Assembly: GCA_022791315.1 (NCBI GenBank)
Contig: JAAVYW010000051.1
Coordinates: 1-64,000 of the forward strand
DNA length: 64,000 nucleotides
Source: Oscillospiraceae bacterium
GTDB taxonomy: Bacteria; Bacillota; Clostridia; Oscillospirales; Ruminococcaceae
Direction: 5' to 3'
Below, in pieces: positions 1 through 8,305 of this stretch. The first letter of the stretch is position 1. Every line of letters starts with the position of its first letter. The notes below the pieces were generated by a model. It had not been told where the DNA came from, made no database searches, and saw only the letters and a program-made list of their open reading frames with translations. The position numbers and the translations under genes were made by a program.

Positions 1-1284
1 GACACAGTTACCCATAGAAGTAGTGAAGTGCAGGTAGCCGTTGGCGTCAATCCGATAGTTGGGCGCAGTCATCTTGGTGTAGGTATTGGTCTTGGGATTG
101 TAGCTGTAGAATACCAAAGCCTTGGTGTCCAGCTTGGAGAGGTCCAGCTTGACAGCCGCTTTGATGGACATTCCGAAGGAGCCGGTCTGGTCAAACTTCA
201 CAACGGCAATGTCATTCTTGAAGTATTTATCAAACTTGGTGGTCACCTTTTCATCGCCCAGGGTGACACCCAATTTGATTTCCCCATTCCCCTTCATCAA
301 AGAGGGGTCAATGTACAGACGGCTCTCAACTTTGCCGTCCTTTGTCACATCAGCATGGACAATAGGTGCCTTTTCGGCCTTCACAGCAGCCTTCAAAACC
401 GCCTTCAGCGCAGCAGCAGTGATGGACTTCGCATTGCGAATTCTCACAACAACCACAGTGGCGTCAGCGTCGGCAGCGGCAATCGCCTGCTCAACCTTGG
501 CAACAGCCTCAGTGGTGCTCACAGTCTCCTCTGCAGGAGTAGTGGTGGTTGTGCCACCAGAAGAAGAGGAACCGCCACCTGTCGAACCACCGGTGGAACC
601 GCCATTGTTACCGTCGTCAGTTGTAGCAGCAGTTACAGTAAACTTCACAGAAGCCTCTTTACCACCAGCGGTATACTTGACAGTGAAAACAGTACCAGTC
701 GCTACAGTAGAGGCAATGGTAACTTTACCATCAACAACTGTCACACCCTCTGTTGCGGGAGTAATTTCCCACTTCTTATCAGTACCTGTATACGCCTCAC
801 CATCGCTGGTAACAATTTCAGCAGTCAGTGTAAACTGGGTACCGGGAGCAGGTGTGGTGCTCGTAGGAGCAGCAATCTTTACAGAAGTAACTGTCTGCTC
901 TTCGGGAGGAGTCACAGAATCGGCAGTCACAGTTACAGTAACTGTCTCAATAGCAGTAGCTTTACCAGCAGTAGCAGTAACTGTAACAGTAGTTTCACCT
1001 GCGGCAACACCTGTAACAGTGCCCTCTGCATCGACTGTTGCTATGGCAGCATCATTGCTAGTATATGCAATATTAGCTGTCAATGCAGTATCCTCTACCA
1101 AATCTCTGCCTGTCGCGGTTGCTTCAATCTGTGCAGTTTCATCTACTTTAACTGTAACAGTGTTGGCCGCAACAGTAAGGTCAACCTGGTTTGAATCTGT
1201 CACATTACTCGAAGCAAAAGTAGCAGAAGCCAGACCGGTCAGCATGGCGGCAGCCAGAAGAGCTGCCAATAATTTTTTCTTCAT
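1..1284 (-). CDS. Secreted Ig-like (Big_2-type) surface protein, 3' end missing
   Basis: The frame starts at an ATG behind AAGGAGGAAAACGAGT and stays open to the window edge, giving 428 codons. About 10-15 C-terminal residues appear to be missing, judged from the paralogue at 15444-17054. Residues 1-25 form a signal peptide (MKKKLLAALLAAAMLTGLAS). Thr/Val-rich beta repeats follow, resembling bacterial Ig-like group 2 domains (TSNDAAIATVDAEGTVTGVA). Next come a second Ig-like block, a Gly/Ser/Thr linker with runs of GGS and TTTT, and a C-terminal module (KYFKND...GSFGMSIKAAVKLDL...GYLHFTT). I see no LPXTG or SLH motif in the visible part. A role at the cell surface is inferred; the ligand is unknown. 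Confidence 0.8.
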   Translation of the reverse strand, partial: MKKKLLAALLAAAMLTGLASATFASSNVTDSNQVDLTVAANTVTVKVDETAQIEATATGRDLVEDTALTANIAYTSNDAAIATVDAEGTVTGVAAGETTVTVTATAGKATAIETVTVTVTADSVTPPEEQTVTSVKIAAPTSTTPAPGTQFTLTAEIVTSDGEAYTGTDKKWEITPATEGVTVVDGKVTIASTVATGTVFTVKYTAGGKEASVKFTVTAATTDDGNNGGSTGGSTGGGSSSSGGTTTTTPAEETVSTTEAVAKVEQAIAAADADATVVVVRIRNAKSITAAALKAVLKAAVKAEKAPIVHADVTKDGKVESRLYIDPSLMKGNGEIKLGVTLGDEKVTTKFDKYFKNDIAVVKFDQTGSFGMSIKAAVKLDLSKLDTKALVFYSYNPKTNTYTKMTAPNYRIDANGYLHFTTSMGNCV

Positions 1285-1320
1285 ACTCGTTTTCCTCCTT
1301 AACTTTTTAGCTCCCAGCCA

Positions 1321-1403
1321 GCCCCATTGCACTATACTAACAGTATAGTGCAACAGCACGGCCGTGCTGTTCGCCGGGCTCTTCCGGAAAAACGCCCATT
1401 TCC
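1321..1403 (-). promoter_or_regulatory. Structured mRNA leader: hairpin, linker and two abutting palindromes (copy 1)
   Basis: Read 5' to 3' on the minus strand. A hairpin (GGAAA/TTTCC, 1386-1403) carries TGGGC in its loop. The 14-nt linker GAAGAGCCCGGCGA follows (1371-1384). An 18-bp perfect palindrome with half-site ACAGCACGG sits at 1353-1370. A hairpin with 12-bp arms (TTGCACTATACT) and a 3-nt loop sits at 1327-1353. TGGGGC (1321-1326) comes last. It lies between the promoter at 1426-1454 and the start codon. The same order occurs at 17098-17182 with different palindrome sequences. I recognise no known riboswitch class. Confidence 0.7.
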
Positions 1404-1425
1404 GCAGAAAAACCTTCTGCTATTT

Positions 1426-1454
1426 AGATTACCACGCCAGGAAACTAATGTCAA
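1426..1454 (-). promoter_or_regulatory. Sigma-A promoter of the Ig-like surface protein gene
   Basis: TTGACA (1449-1454), a 17-bp spacer and TAATCT (1426-1431) on the minus strand. It implies a leader of about 135 nt holding the tandem palindromes. Confidence 0.65.
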
Positions 1455-1548
1455 GCGATATTCCACAAGATTGGGCCAAAATTCCCCCAATATTTCACAA
1501 CCCCTTTTAGGGAAAATGGCTATCCGCCAAACCCGCCCCATCAAGGCC

Positions 1549-1589
1549 AAAAAACTCCCCACCGCCAGCCAGGCGATGGGGAGTTTTTT
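1549..1589 (-). terminator. Intrinsic terminator of the ABC/CARDB-like operon
   Basis: The arms AAAAAACTCCCC and GGGGAGTTTTTT are perfect complements separated by 17 nt. The stem begins right after the permease stop codon. The A and T tracts allow it to work in both directions. Confidence 0.85.
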
Positions 1590-2966
1590 CTATTCGTGCT
1601 TAATCGCCTCCAAGGCGCTGATTTTCACCGCCCGGTTGGCAGGATAGAAGCCGGAGAGAATGCCCACGCAGGTAGAGAACACCAGCGCCAGCAGCACCAG
1701 CCAGGGGGGGATCACCGAGATATTCACCTGCATCCCGTCCATCATACCAAAGCCCAGCATCCCGCCCAGGGCGTTGCTCCCTGCCACCAGATGATTCAGC
1801 GCATAAGAGAGCCCGTAGCTGATGCCGATGCCCAGCACGCCTCCCAGCAGGCCAATGGATGCGGCCTCCATCAGGAACAGGGTGCGGATATTCCCCACCA
1901 CGCAGCCCAGCACCTTCATCACACCGATTTCCCTCGTGCGCTCATAGATGGACATCACCATGGTGTTGGTGATACCGATAGCCGCCACCAGCAGCGAGAC
2001 GCCGCCCAGCGCGCCCAGCACCATCTGGATAACCCTGGTCTGCTCCTGGAGCTGGTCGCGGATATTGCCCATGCTGCTGGTCTGGTAGCCCATGGCCTCA
2101 ATCGCGGTAATGACCTCCGACACATTGTCCATATCATCCACCTTAATCCGTATCTCATTGTAGACAATGTCCTTTTTCTGCCCGTCGGAGGAGGAAGTGC
2201 CGTTGAGCCGCTTGGTATCCGCCGCCAGCTTTTTCACCAAACTCATGTCGATATACACGCCATAGTCGCTGCCATAATCGATATTGTAGTTTTCCACCAG
2301 CACGCCGGTAGAGCGCAGGTCATAAAACCGCACCTTTTTCCCTTTGGAGCTGCTGCTCCCGTCCTGCCGCCCAGAGACCCGGATGCGGGCGGTATTTACA
2401 TCCACAAAGGGCTTTTTCACCGTGCCGTCGGGCTGTTCCTCGGGCCAAACCATGTTGTTGCGCCGCTTTTTGGTATCCATAAACTGATAGGCCCCATGCT
2501 GCCCAAAGACAATGGCGTTTTCCTTCTCCTCCTCTGTGGGCCAGCCGCCCTCGGTGAATTCAAAGCCAAAGGCCTCCATCTGGTCCAGGTACACGCCCCG
2601 TACATTGCCCTGGTAGAGGTAGCGGTCGTTGCTCCCCGCCACAATAACCCCCTCATTCCACATGTCATAGAAAGGGCTGATGGCCGAGACATGGGGAATC
2701 GCGGCCATCTGGGCCACAATTTCGTCGGTGATGTCCTCGGGCTGGCCGTTGCCACCGCCACCCCCCCAGTTGTAAACCTCCACCATGGTTAAATCCCCCA
2801 TCTGGCTCAGGGACTGGGCATAGTACTGGTCAATCCCCACGCCAAAGGAAATCATCACTACAATCGAGCAGGTGCCAATGACTACGCCGGTCACAGTGAG
2901 CAGTGTACGCACCTTGCGGCGGAAGAGGTTGCGCCAGCACATGGCGATAATATCAAATATCCTCAT
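1590..2966 (-). CDS. MacB/FtsX-family ABC transporter permease
   Basis: This 458-residue protein has one N-terminal membrane helix (about 17-40), a large extracytoplasmic domain, then three helices in the C-terminal third (about 315-450). That is the layout of MacB_PCD plus FtsX. The Gly-rich stretch near residue 69 lies in the extracytoplasmic part. MacB-type permeases do mechanotransmission or lipoprotein and peptide export with a LolD-like ATPase; the substrate here is unknown. It is last in the ATPase / secreted protein / permease operon, and its start overlaps the preceding gene by 14 bp, implying translational coupling. Confidence 0.88.
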   Translation of the reverse strand: MRIFDIIAMCWRNLFRRKVRTLLTVTGVVIGTCSIVVMISFGVGIDQYYAQSLSQMGDLTMVEVYNWGGGGGNGQPEDITDEIVAQMAAIPHVSAISPFYDMWNEGVIVAGSNDRYLYQGNVRGVYLDQMEAFGFEFTEGGWPTEEEKENAIVFGQHGAYQFMDTKKRRNNMVWPEEQPDGTVKKPFVDVNTARIRVSGRQDGSSSSKGKKVRFYDLRSTGVLVENYNIDYGSDYGVYIDMSLVKKLAADTKRLNGTSSSDGQKKDIVYNEIRIKVDDMDNVSEVITAIEAMGYQTSSMGNIRDQLQEQTRVIQMVLGALGGVSLLVAAIGITNTMVMSIYERTREIGVMKVLGCVVGNIRTLFLMEAASIGLLGGVLGIGISYGLSYALNHLVAGSNALGGMLGFGMMDGMQVNISVIPPWLVLLALVFSTCVGILSGFYPANRAVKISALEAIKHE

Positions 2967-5166
2967 CTTCCGCGATTCTCCTTCTCTTCTTCACCACTCT
3001 CACCGTGATAAACGCCCCCGCGCCCAGCACAGCCAGGGAGCCCGCCACAATCGCCACGATAACCCCTTTCCCCAGGCCGGGCTTTTCCCCGTCCACCATC
3101 ATGTCGTCGCCCATGGCCGGCAGGTCGCCGTCCATACCGGGGTCCATGCCCCCCATCATGCCGGGGTCGTCAAAGCCCATGGCCTCCACGGTAAACTCCT
3201 TGCGGATTTCCTTGGGGGCATTGTTGGCGTCCTCATAGGTAAAGATAATCGTGCCCTTGGCCTGTCCCGCTTCCTGGGGGGTAAAATAGGCCTCAAAGCT
3301 GTCCTGGGTGCCGGACTGGAGGTTGCCCACATAGTAGTTCCCCTCAGAAATCGTCATGTTCTCCCCCTCCATACGCACCGAGAGGTTGTACACTGTACTC
3401 TTGCCCTCGTTGATAAAGGAGAGGTTCACAAAGCTCTGCTGCCCCACATAGGCCTGGGAGTCCACATAGAGCTCCCCCACTGAGAACCGGTCGGTGTGCA
3501 TCAGGGGGATAGAGAGCACTTCGTTGCTGGTAAAGGCATTGTCCATCAGCTTGCCGCCTGCCATGGCCTCGTATTCATAGGACACGTTGATGGTATACGA
3601 CTTGGCGTTGGACTCCGAGGTAACCGGATAGGAGGCCAAAAACTCCACTGTCTGCTCCACTGTGGCGCCGGGGGCAATGCTCTGCACAAAGAAGGTGTTG
3701 CTGGACTTGGTGGGGCTAAACACCCCGGAATCGTCGCTGAGTGTCACCTTCAAGTTACGGATGGTGGCCGAGGTACTGGTGTTGCGCAGAATCATGGTGA
3801 GGGGGAATTCGCTGCCAAAGGTCACATTCTCCCCGCCATAGGTGTAGCTGTCAATGATGATAACCGGCTTCTCCTGCTTGGTTTGGGGTTCGTCCTCCTC
3901 AGTGGGCTTGCCTGTCACCTTGATATAGGCGGTGACAGTCTCGGTGCGGGCCTCCGCTGCGCCCCCCTCTGCCGCCGTCCCGGTGCTCTTGGGGGTATAG
4001 GTGGCCTCCACTGTCACAGGATAGCGCCCGGTGCCGATTTTCTCGCTGGCCTCCAGTCGGTAGGTCACCGTTTCCGTGGCGCCGCTCTTCACGTCGATGT
4101 ATTTCACGTCGGTATCGTCCACCAGGGTAAGCCCATCAGTGGCCAGGCCGCTGATGCGCATCTTCACATTGCTCAGGTCGTCGCTGCCGGTGTTCACCAG
4201 GTCAATAGAGAAGTCAAACTGGTCGCCGTACTGGATATTCTCCTTGTCCACCTGGTATTTGCTGATGTAAAACTCCGTGGCCGCCTGCTCGTCCCCCTCA
4301 GATTCATTCACCTTCACAAAGGAGCGCAGCTGGTAGGTGAGGGTGGAGCTGCCGTCGGGGGCAGTCAGCCCCTCGGCGCACTCAGCGGTGATGGTGATGG
4401 GCAGCGTGTAGAAACCGGGGGCCGCCCCCGCCAGGGCCCGCACACGCACCTTCATGCTGCGGGATTCCCGCGTGCCGTCATCAATCAGGATTTCCTCATA
4501 CTCCATGTTTTCCAGCTCAATGCCGCCGTCGCTGGGCTGCCCCACCGTGGCGGTAATGCGGTCATACTGGCTAAAGGCAAAATCTGCAAACTCAAAATTC
4601 AGCGTCACGCTGCGGAAATAGAGCCCCTTGATGAGGTTGGGCGCCTTTGACCCGTTGTCAATCCGCACCGGATAGTTCTTGGCTGTCATCGTCTCCTCCT
4701 CCGGCGGGGTGACGCCGTTGGCGGATTCCTGGATATTCACTTCTATCCCGTCTTTTCTCCCGATTTCCGTATCCCCAAGATAGGCCATTGCCGAGATTTT
4801 TTTCTGGGCGCTGGCCTGCCCGTCCTTGGCCTCCAGGGTAAAGACGGCTTTCTTGGAATCCCCAGGGGCAATGGTGCCCTCAATCACTTTCGAGGGCTGC
4901 ATGGTGTCCACGCCGCTCCCCGCCGCCCAGAGGAATTTAGGGTCAAATTCCCCGGTGAGCATCACTTCCACATCTTCCAGATTCTCACTGCTGGTATTTT
5001 CCACCCAGACCTCAAGCGAAGCCGCCTCCCCAGCCGGAATCCTCACGGCGGAGGGCTTAACGCTGATTTTCACCTTATCCCCCTCTGCCGCAAAGCTCAA
5101 AGAGGGCGCCATCCCCACCACCATCAATACGGCCAAAACCGCCGCAAACACTTTTTTTAAGCTCAT
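2953..5166 (-). CDS. Secreted CARDB/NEW3-like multi-domain protein with C-terminal anchor helix
   Basis: The protein has 737 residues, starting at MSLKK: AAAGGA sits 8 nt before this ATG, while the ATG three codons upstream touches it. A signal peptide (about 1-27) is followed by repeated beta-sandwich units. Their motifs, such as VENTSSENLEDVEV, LVNTGSDDLSNVKM and LRNTSTSATIRNLKV, are typical of CARDB/NEW3 (COG1361-type) domains. A C-terminal helix (about 696-722) ends in KKRRR, so the protein is anchored with its bulk outside. Lying between an ABC ATPase and a MacB-like permease, it probably acts as the extracellular partner of that transporter (inference). Confidence 0.85.
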   Translation of the reverse strand: MSLKKVFAAVLAVLMVVGMAPSLSFAAEGDKVKISVKPSAVRIPAGEAASLEVWVENTSSENLEDVEVMLTGEFDPKFLWAAGSGVDTMQPSKVIEGTIAPGDSKKAVFTLEAKDGQASAQKKISAMAYLGDTEIGRKDGIEVNIQESANGVTPPEEETMTAKNYPVRIDNGSKAPNLIKGLYFRSVTLNFEFADFAFSQYDRITATVGQPSDGGIELENMEYEEILIDDGTRESRSMKVRVRALAGAAPGFYTLPITITAECAEGLTAPDGSSTLTYQLRSFVKVNESEGDEQAATEFYISKYQVDKENIQYGDQFDFSIDLVNTGSDDLSNVKMRISGLATDGLTLVDDTDVKYIDVKSGATETVTYRLEASEKIGTGRYPVTVEATYTPKSTGTAAEGGAAEARTETVTAYIKVTGKPTEEDEPQTKQEKPVIIIDSYTYGGENVTFGSEFPLTMILRNTSTSATIRNLKVTLSDDSGVFSPTKSSNTFFVQSIAPGATVEQTVEFLASYPVTSESNAKSYTINVSYEYEAMAGGKLMDNAFTSNEVLSIPLMHTDRFSVGELYVDSQAYVGQQSFVNLSFINEGKSTVYNLSVRMEGENMTISEGNYYVGNLQSGTQDSFEAYFTPQEAGQAKGTIIFTYEDANNAPKEIRKEFTVEAMGFDDPGMMGGMDPGMDGDLPAMGDDMMVDGEKPGLGKGVIVAIVAGSLAVLGAGAFITVRVVKKRRRIAEDEDI

Positions 5167-5171
5167 TTCCC

Positions 5172-6017
5172 TCATCCTTTCTGTTCCACGGCGGCAGCCT
5201 GGGCGGTCGCCCGCTCCCCGTCCTCGCCTGTTTGGCTGTTTTGGGCCTGCAGCGCCGCCTCCGCAGCGGCCAGCTTGGCCTTTTCCGCCACAATGGCGGG
5301 GTCGTCCGGGTCCTCGGAGCCCCGGGGGTTCTCCCGGCGCTCCACTGAGGTAATCTGCCCGTCAATGATATGTACCACCTTGTCGGCATAGGTGGAGATT
5401 TCCGGGTCATGGGTGACAATCACCAGTGTCTGGTGGTATTCCCTGGCCATGCGCACCATCAGGCGCATCACCTCGTCGGTGGTCTTGGTGTCCAGGTTCC
5501 CGGTGGGCTCGTCGGCAAAGACGATGGCAGGCCTTGCCACAAAGGCGCGGGCAATCCCTGCCCGCTGCTGCTGCCCGCCGGACATCTGCCCCGGCTTGTG
5601 CTTCATCCGTTCTCCCAGGCCCACCTGTTCCAACATTTGCCCGGCCAGCTTGTTGCGCTTTTTCGCCCCCATCCCCTTGAACATCAGGGGCATGCTCACA
5701 TTTTCCAGCGCCGTCAGCGCCCCCAGCAGGTTATAGGACTGGAAGACAAACCCGATATTCTTCTGCCTGAAGAGGGCCAGCTTTTTCTCGTTCAGCTTGG
5801 TGATGTCGGTGCCCTTGATGAGCACCTGCCCTTTGGTGGGCTTTTCCAGCCCTGCCATCAGGTTCAGCATGGTGGATTTGCCTGAGCCGGAGGTGCCCAG
5901 GATACAACAGATTTCCCCGTCGTCAATGGCTAAATCCACTCCCACCAGGGCCACCACCTTTTCTGTGCCAATACGGTACACCTTCCGCAGGCTCCTCACT
6001 TCAATGATTCCGCTCAT
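5172..6017 (-). CDS. LolD/MacB-type ABC transporter ATP-binding protein
   Basis: The protein has 281 residues. Walker A is GTSGSGKST (41-49), the signature MSGGQQQR (144-151), and Walker B AIVFADEP (163-170). It belongs to the MacB/LolD/FtsE-like ATPases that power permeases such as the one at 1590-2966. The last 50 or so residues (after about 230) are a low-complexity Ala/Glu/Gln tail that the core fold does not need. It is the first gene of a three-gene operon; its TGA lies just before the start of the CARDB-like gene. Confidence 0.93.
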   Translation of the reverse strand: MSGIIEVRSLRKVYRIGTEKVVALVGVDLAIDDGEICCILGTSGSGKSTMLNLMAGLEKPTKGQVLIKGTDITKLNEKKLALFRQKNIGFVFQSYNLLGALTALENVSMPLMFKGMGAKKRNKLAGQMLEQVGLGERMKHKPGQMSGGQQQRAGIARAFVARPAIVFADEPTGNLDTKTTDEVMRLMVRMAREYHQTLVIVTHDPEISTYADKVVHIIDGQITSVERRENPRGSEDPDDPAIVAEKAKLAAAEAALQAQNSQTGEDGERATAQAAAVEQKG

Positions 6018-6206
6018 AGCTCACTCACAATTCCCCTATCGTTAGGCAGCTTCCCGCCCTCATTTCTGTTTTTGGCACCTGCCAACTGTTTCAAGTATGT
6101 AGTACAGTTTTTTCCAGCTAACCAGTCAGGAAAACACAGCGGCATCTCAAAAATATAACCGCTGCAATCCCCTGTTTATTGGGGGATTTGGAAAGAAAAA
6201 TAATTT

Positions 6207-6797
6207 TTATTCACATCCCGGGCCATAGGGCGGGAAATAGAACACCTTCTGGGGGTAGAGCCTGGTTGGGATAAAGGTACGGTAGAAGCTGTCCAGCTCT
6301 GTATAGGCCAGGTTGTTGTCCCACTGGGGGGAAAAGGGGAAAAAGAGAATCTGGTAGTGCACGCCATACACCCGGCAAAAAATGTCGGTCTCCTCCACCC
6401 CGCAGCGCAGGTAGAAATCCTTGCGCCGCTGCCGCAGCCTGTGCTCCTCCTCCCCCTGGGCGGATTCCACCGACTCAATTTCCAGCACAATCCCCCGGTA
6501 GTCTCCGCACACCTCCCGCAGCCGGGCCAAAAAGCCACTGCCCACCCCCTGGGAACGGAACGCCGGGACAACGGCGTAGTAATCCAGCAGCAACGTCTTC
6601 CCACTGTCGGAGCGGCACAGGCAGGCATAGGCAGCCAGCCGTTCCCCCTCATAGCAGCCGTAGACGAAATACCGTCCCTCCCGCAGCATCCCCAAGAGGG
6701 CCGAGAGGGGCTTGCGTTCAGCCGCGGGGAAATCCCGCGTCATATGTATCTTGTAAACAGCGCATACCACCTGTTCCTGCAACAATTTAACTTCCAT
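6207..6797 (-). CDS. GNAT-family N-acetyltransferase
   Basis: The protein has 196 residues, starting at MEVKLLQEQ behind GAGGTG, 4-5 nt upstream. The acetyl-CoA binding motif is RSQGVGSGFL (81-90), preceded by the strand LLLDYYAVVPAF, the usual GNAT motif A arrangement. The C-terminal half carries an extra FYLRCGVEETD-type segment, so the acceptor may be a small molecule. The substrate cannot be told from sequence. It is a single gene with its own promoter at 6827-6855. Confidence 0.8.
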   Translation of the reverse strand: MEVKLLQEQVVCAVYKIHMTRDFPAAERKPLSALLGMLREGRYFVYGCYEGERLAAYACLCRSDSGKTLLLDYYAVVPAFRSQGVGSGFLARLREVCGDYRGIVLEIESVESAQGEEEHRLRQRRKDFYLRCGVEETDIFCRVYGVHYQILFFPFSPQWDNNLAYTELDSFYRTFIPTRLYPQKVFYFPPYGPGCE

Positions 6798-6826
6798 AGT
6801 ACACCTCGTTTTCTGTAATCTGTTAG

Positions 6827-6855
6827 ATTGTAGCATAGTACTAGGGAAAAGGCAA
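6827..6855 (-). promoter_or_regulatory. Promoter of the GNAT gene
   Basis: TTGCCT, 17-bp spacer, TACAAT on the minus strand, 30 bp upstream of the chosen start codon. Confidence 0.65.
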
Positions 6856-6907
6856 GGGGAAACCTGTCTTTCCCGCCCCACATTTTATCTCATTCCACAG
6901 TCGCCCC

Positions 6908-6936
6908 TTGCAAACCACATTCCCAAGTGCTACACT
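6908..6936 (+). promoter_or_regulatory. Promoter of the CPBP protease gene
   Basis: TTGCAA, 17-bp spacer, TACACT, followed by AAAGGAGG and the ATG at 6959. The leader is very short, about 16 nt. Confidence 0.6.
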
Positions 6937-6958
6937 AATCCCAAAGGAGGCAAAAGCA

Positions 6959-7615
6959 ATGGCACCAACTATTCCCCAGGCCCTGCTCTGGATACTGGGC
7001 TATCTTCTGACAATGCTGCTCTACACTATTATAAATATTGTGGTCTGCCGCAGGCGCTTCCCCCGCCAATCCCAGTGGCTTTCCCTCTTTGCCATGCTCC
7101 TCTGCTGTGGGGGCTATCTGGCGCTCCTGGCTCGGTCGGGATGCCTGCCGCCGCTGTCTTTCCCCTCTCTTCCCGGCCTTCTGGCTGCCCTTTTCACTGC
7201 CCCGGCCCTCTACCTCCTCTGCGACTGCGGTATTGACCCACTGCTGGAAAAGCGCTTCCCCCGCAGCGAGGCCTCCTATGCCCAAGCTGCCGCCCGCCTA
7301 GCGTCCCAGCCTGTCAGCGGCTTTTTCCAGGCCGTGCTCTTGTCCCCGGTGATGGAGGAGCTGCTGATGCGGGGCCTGCTCCTCCCCGCCCTCTCCCCCC
7401 TCTTTGGCCCCCTGGCAGCGCTGCTGCTCTCCTCCCTGCTCTTTGCCCTGCTCCATTTCAACTGGGTGCAAACCCTCTCCGCCCTGTCCTGCGGCCTGGC
7501 ACTGGGCCTGCTCTCCCTCCTCTCCGGCTCCCTTTTCTGCTGTGTGCTGGCCCATCTGGGCTATAACCTCCTCTCCTTCCTCCTGCTGCTGCGTAAATAT
7601 CAGAAAGGGGCCTGA
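6959..7615 (+). CDS. CPBP-family intramembrane glutamic protease
   Basis: The protein has 218 residues and is very hydrophobic, with about six membrane segments. The CPBP (Abi/Rce1-like) motifs are present: EELLMR (133-138, the EExxxR motif with the paired catalytic Glu) and HFNW (166-169). The family cleaves membrane substrates or handles prenylated or bacteriocin-type peptides; no partner peptide is seen nearby. The start follows AAAGGAGG with an 8-nt gap. Confidence 0.87.
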   Translation: MAPTIPQALLWILGYLLTMLLYTIINIVVCRRRFPRQSQWLSLFAMLLCCGGYLALLARSGCLPPLSFPSLPGLLAALFTAPALYLLCDCGIDPLLEKRFPRSEASYAQAAARLASQPVSGFFQAVLLSPVMEELLMRGLLLPALSPLFGPLAALLLSSLLFALLHFNWVQTLSALSCGLALGLLSLLSGSLFCCVLAHLGYNLLSFLLLLRKYQKGA

Positions 7616-7640
7616 GTTTCAGATTATTTTCAGCAATGCC

Positions 7641-7649
7641 TGGTATAAT
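7641..7649 (+). promoter_or_regulatory. Extended -10 promoter element
   Basis: TGGTATAAT gives a consensus TATAAT with the extended TGn; no good -35 is visible at 17 bp. It lies 52 bp upstream of the YgjP-like start. Confidence 0.55.
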
Positions 7650-7700
7650 GTGTGAAAAATGGCTGCCGCCCCAAGGGGTGCAGCAGATGAGGAGAGTACC

Positions 7701-8249
7701 ATGCGCAAGACCAGGAGATTTGCCTTTTCCACCGATGCCGCCAGCCCCACCCGCCCCCTGGACTACCGGGACGGGGAGACGTTCTGGCTGCTTGGCCTCC
7801 CCCACACCCTCCGCCTGTACTACTATGACGCCAAGAGCAGCAAGTGGTATCTCAACGGCAGCAATCTCAACCTCTATCTCCACGAGAGCTACCTGAAAAA
7901 GCCCGCCGAGGAGCGGATTCAAACCCGCCATATGGTGGAACGCTTTTTCCACGAGCGGGCCTGCCTGGAAATCGAGGAGAGCCTCTCCCGCCTGGAGCCG
8001 CTCACCGGCCTCAAATGCGCCAAGCTCACCGTGAAGAAGATGATTCGGGACTGGGGCCGCTGTACCCCTCTGGGCAACATCACCATCAACCAGGAGCTGG
8101 TGGCCTACGAAAAGCGCCTGATTGACTACGTGGTGCTCCGGGAACTCCTGCACCTGCAATACGACGACAGCGACCCGGCCTTTACCGCCGCCCTGTCCCG
8201 CTGCCTCCCCGACCTGCCCGAGACCCAGCGGCTCTTTGCAGCGCTGTAA
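7701..8249 (+). CDS. YgjP/WLM-like metallopeptidase-fold protein with degenerate zinc site
   Basis: The protein has 182 residues, starting behind GAGGAGAG. The C-terminal half has the family frame: WGRC (118-121, for WGSC), GNITIN (125-130), then IDYVVLRELLH. Family members have HExxH followed by NHSxxFW. Here HExxH has become RELLH (147-151) and NHS has become DDS (155-157), so two zinc ligands appear lost. The conserved Glu and second His remain. Function is unknown; I infer a pseudoenzyme, or a protein that binds something other than zinc. A strong terminator follows. Confidence 0.75.
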   Translation: MRKTRRFAFSTDAASPTRPLDYRDGETFWLLGLPHTLRLYYYDAKSSKWYLNGSNLNLYLHESYLKKPAEERIQTRHMVERFFHERACLEIEESLSRLEPLTGLKCAKLTVKKMIRDWGRCTPLGNITINQELVAYEKRLIDYVVLRELLHLQYDDSDPAFTAALSRCLPDLPETQRLFAAL

Positions 8250-8259
8250 AAAACAAAAC

Positions 8260-8300
8260 CGCCTGCCATCCGGAATCCCCGGACAGCAGGCGTTTTTTTT
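8260..8300. terminator. Bidirectional terminator between YgjP-like and GH42 genes
   Basis: CGCCTGC (8260-8266) pairs with GCAGGCG (8286-8292), then eight T on the plus strand. A-rich sequence on the other side serves the minus-strand GH42 operon. Confidence 0.82.
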
Positions 8301-8305
8301 ATCCC

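Noticed and set aside
28..1348. Two long plus-strand reading frames over the left-edge gene
   Set aside because: They are antisense to the Ig-like protein frame, which has a signal peptide, ribosome site and a paralogue. The plus frames are Ser/Thr/Val- or Cys/Asn/Ser-rich and look like by-products of the repeats.
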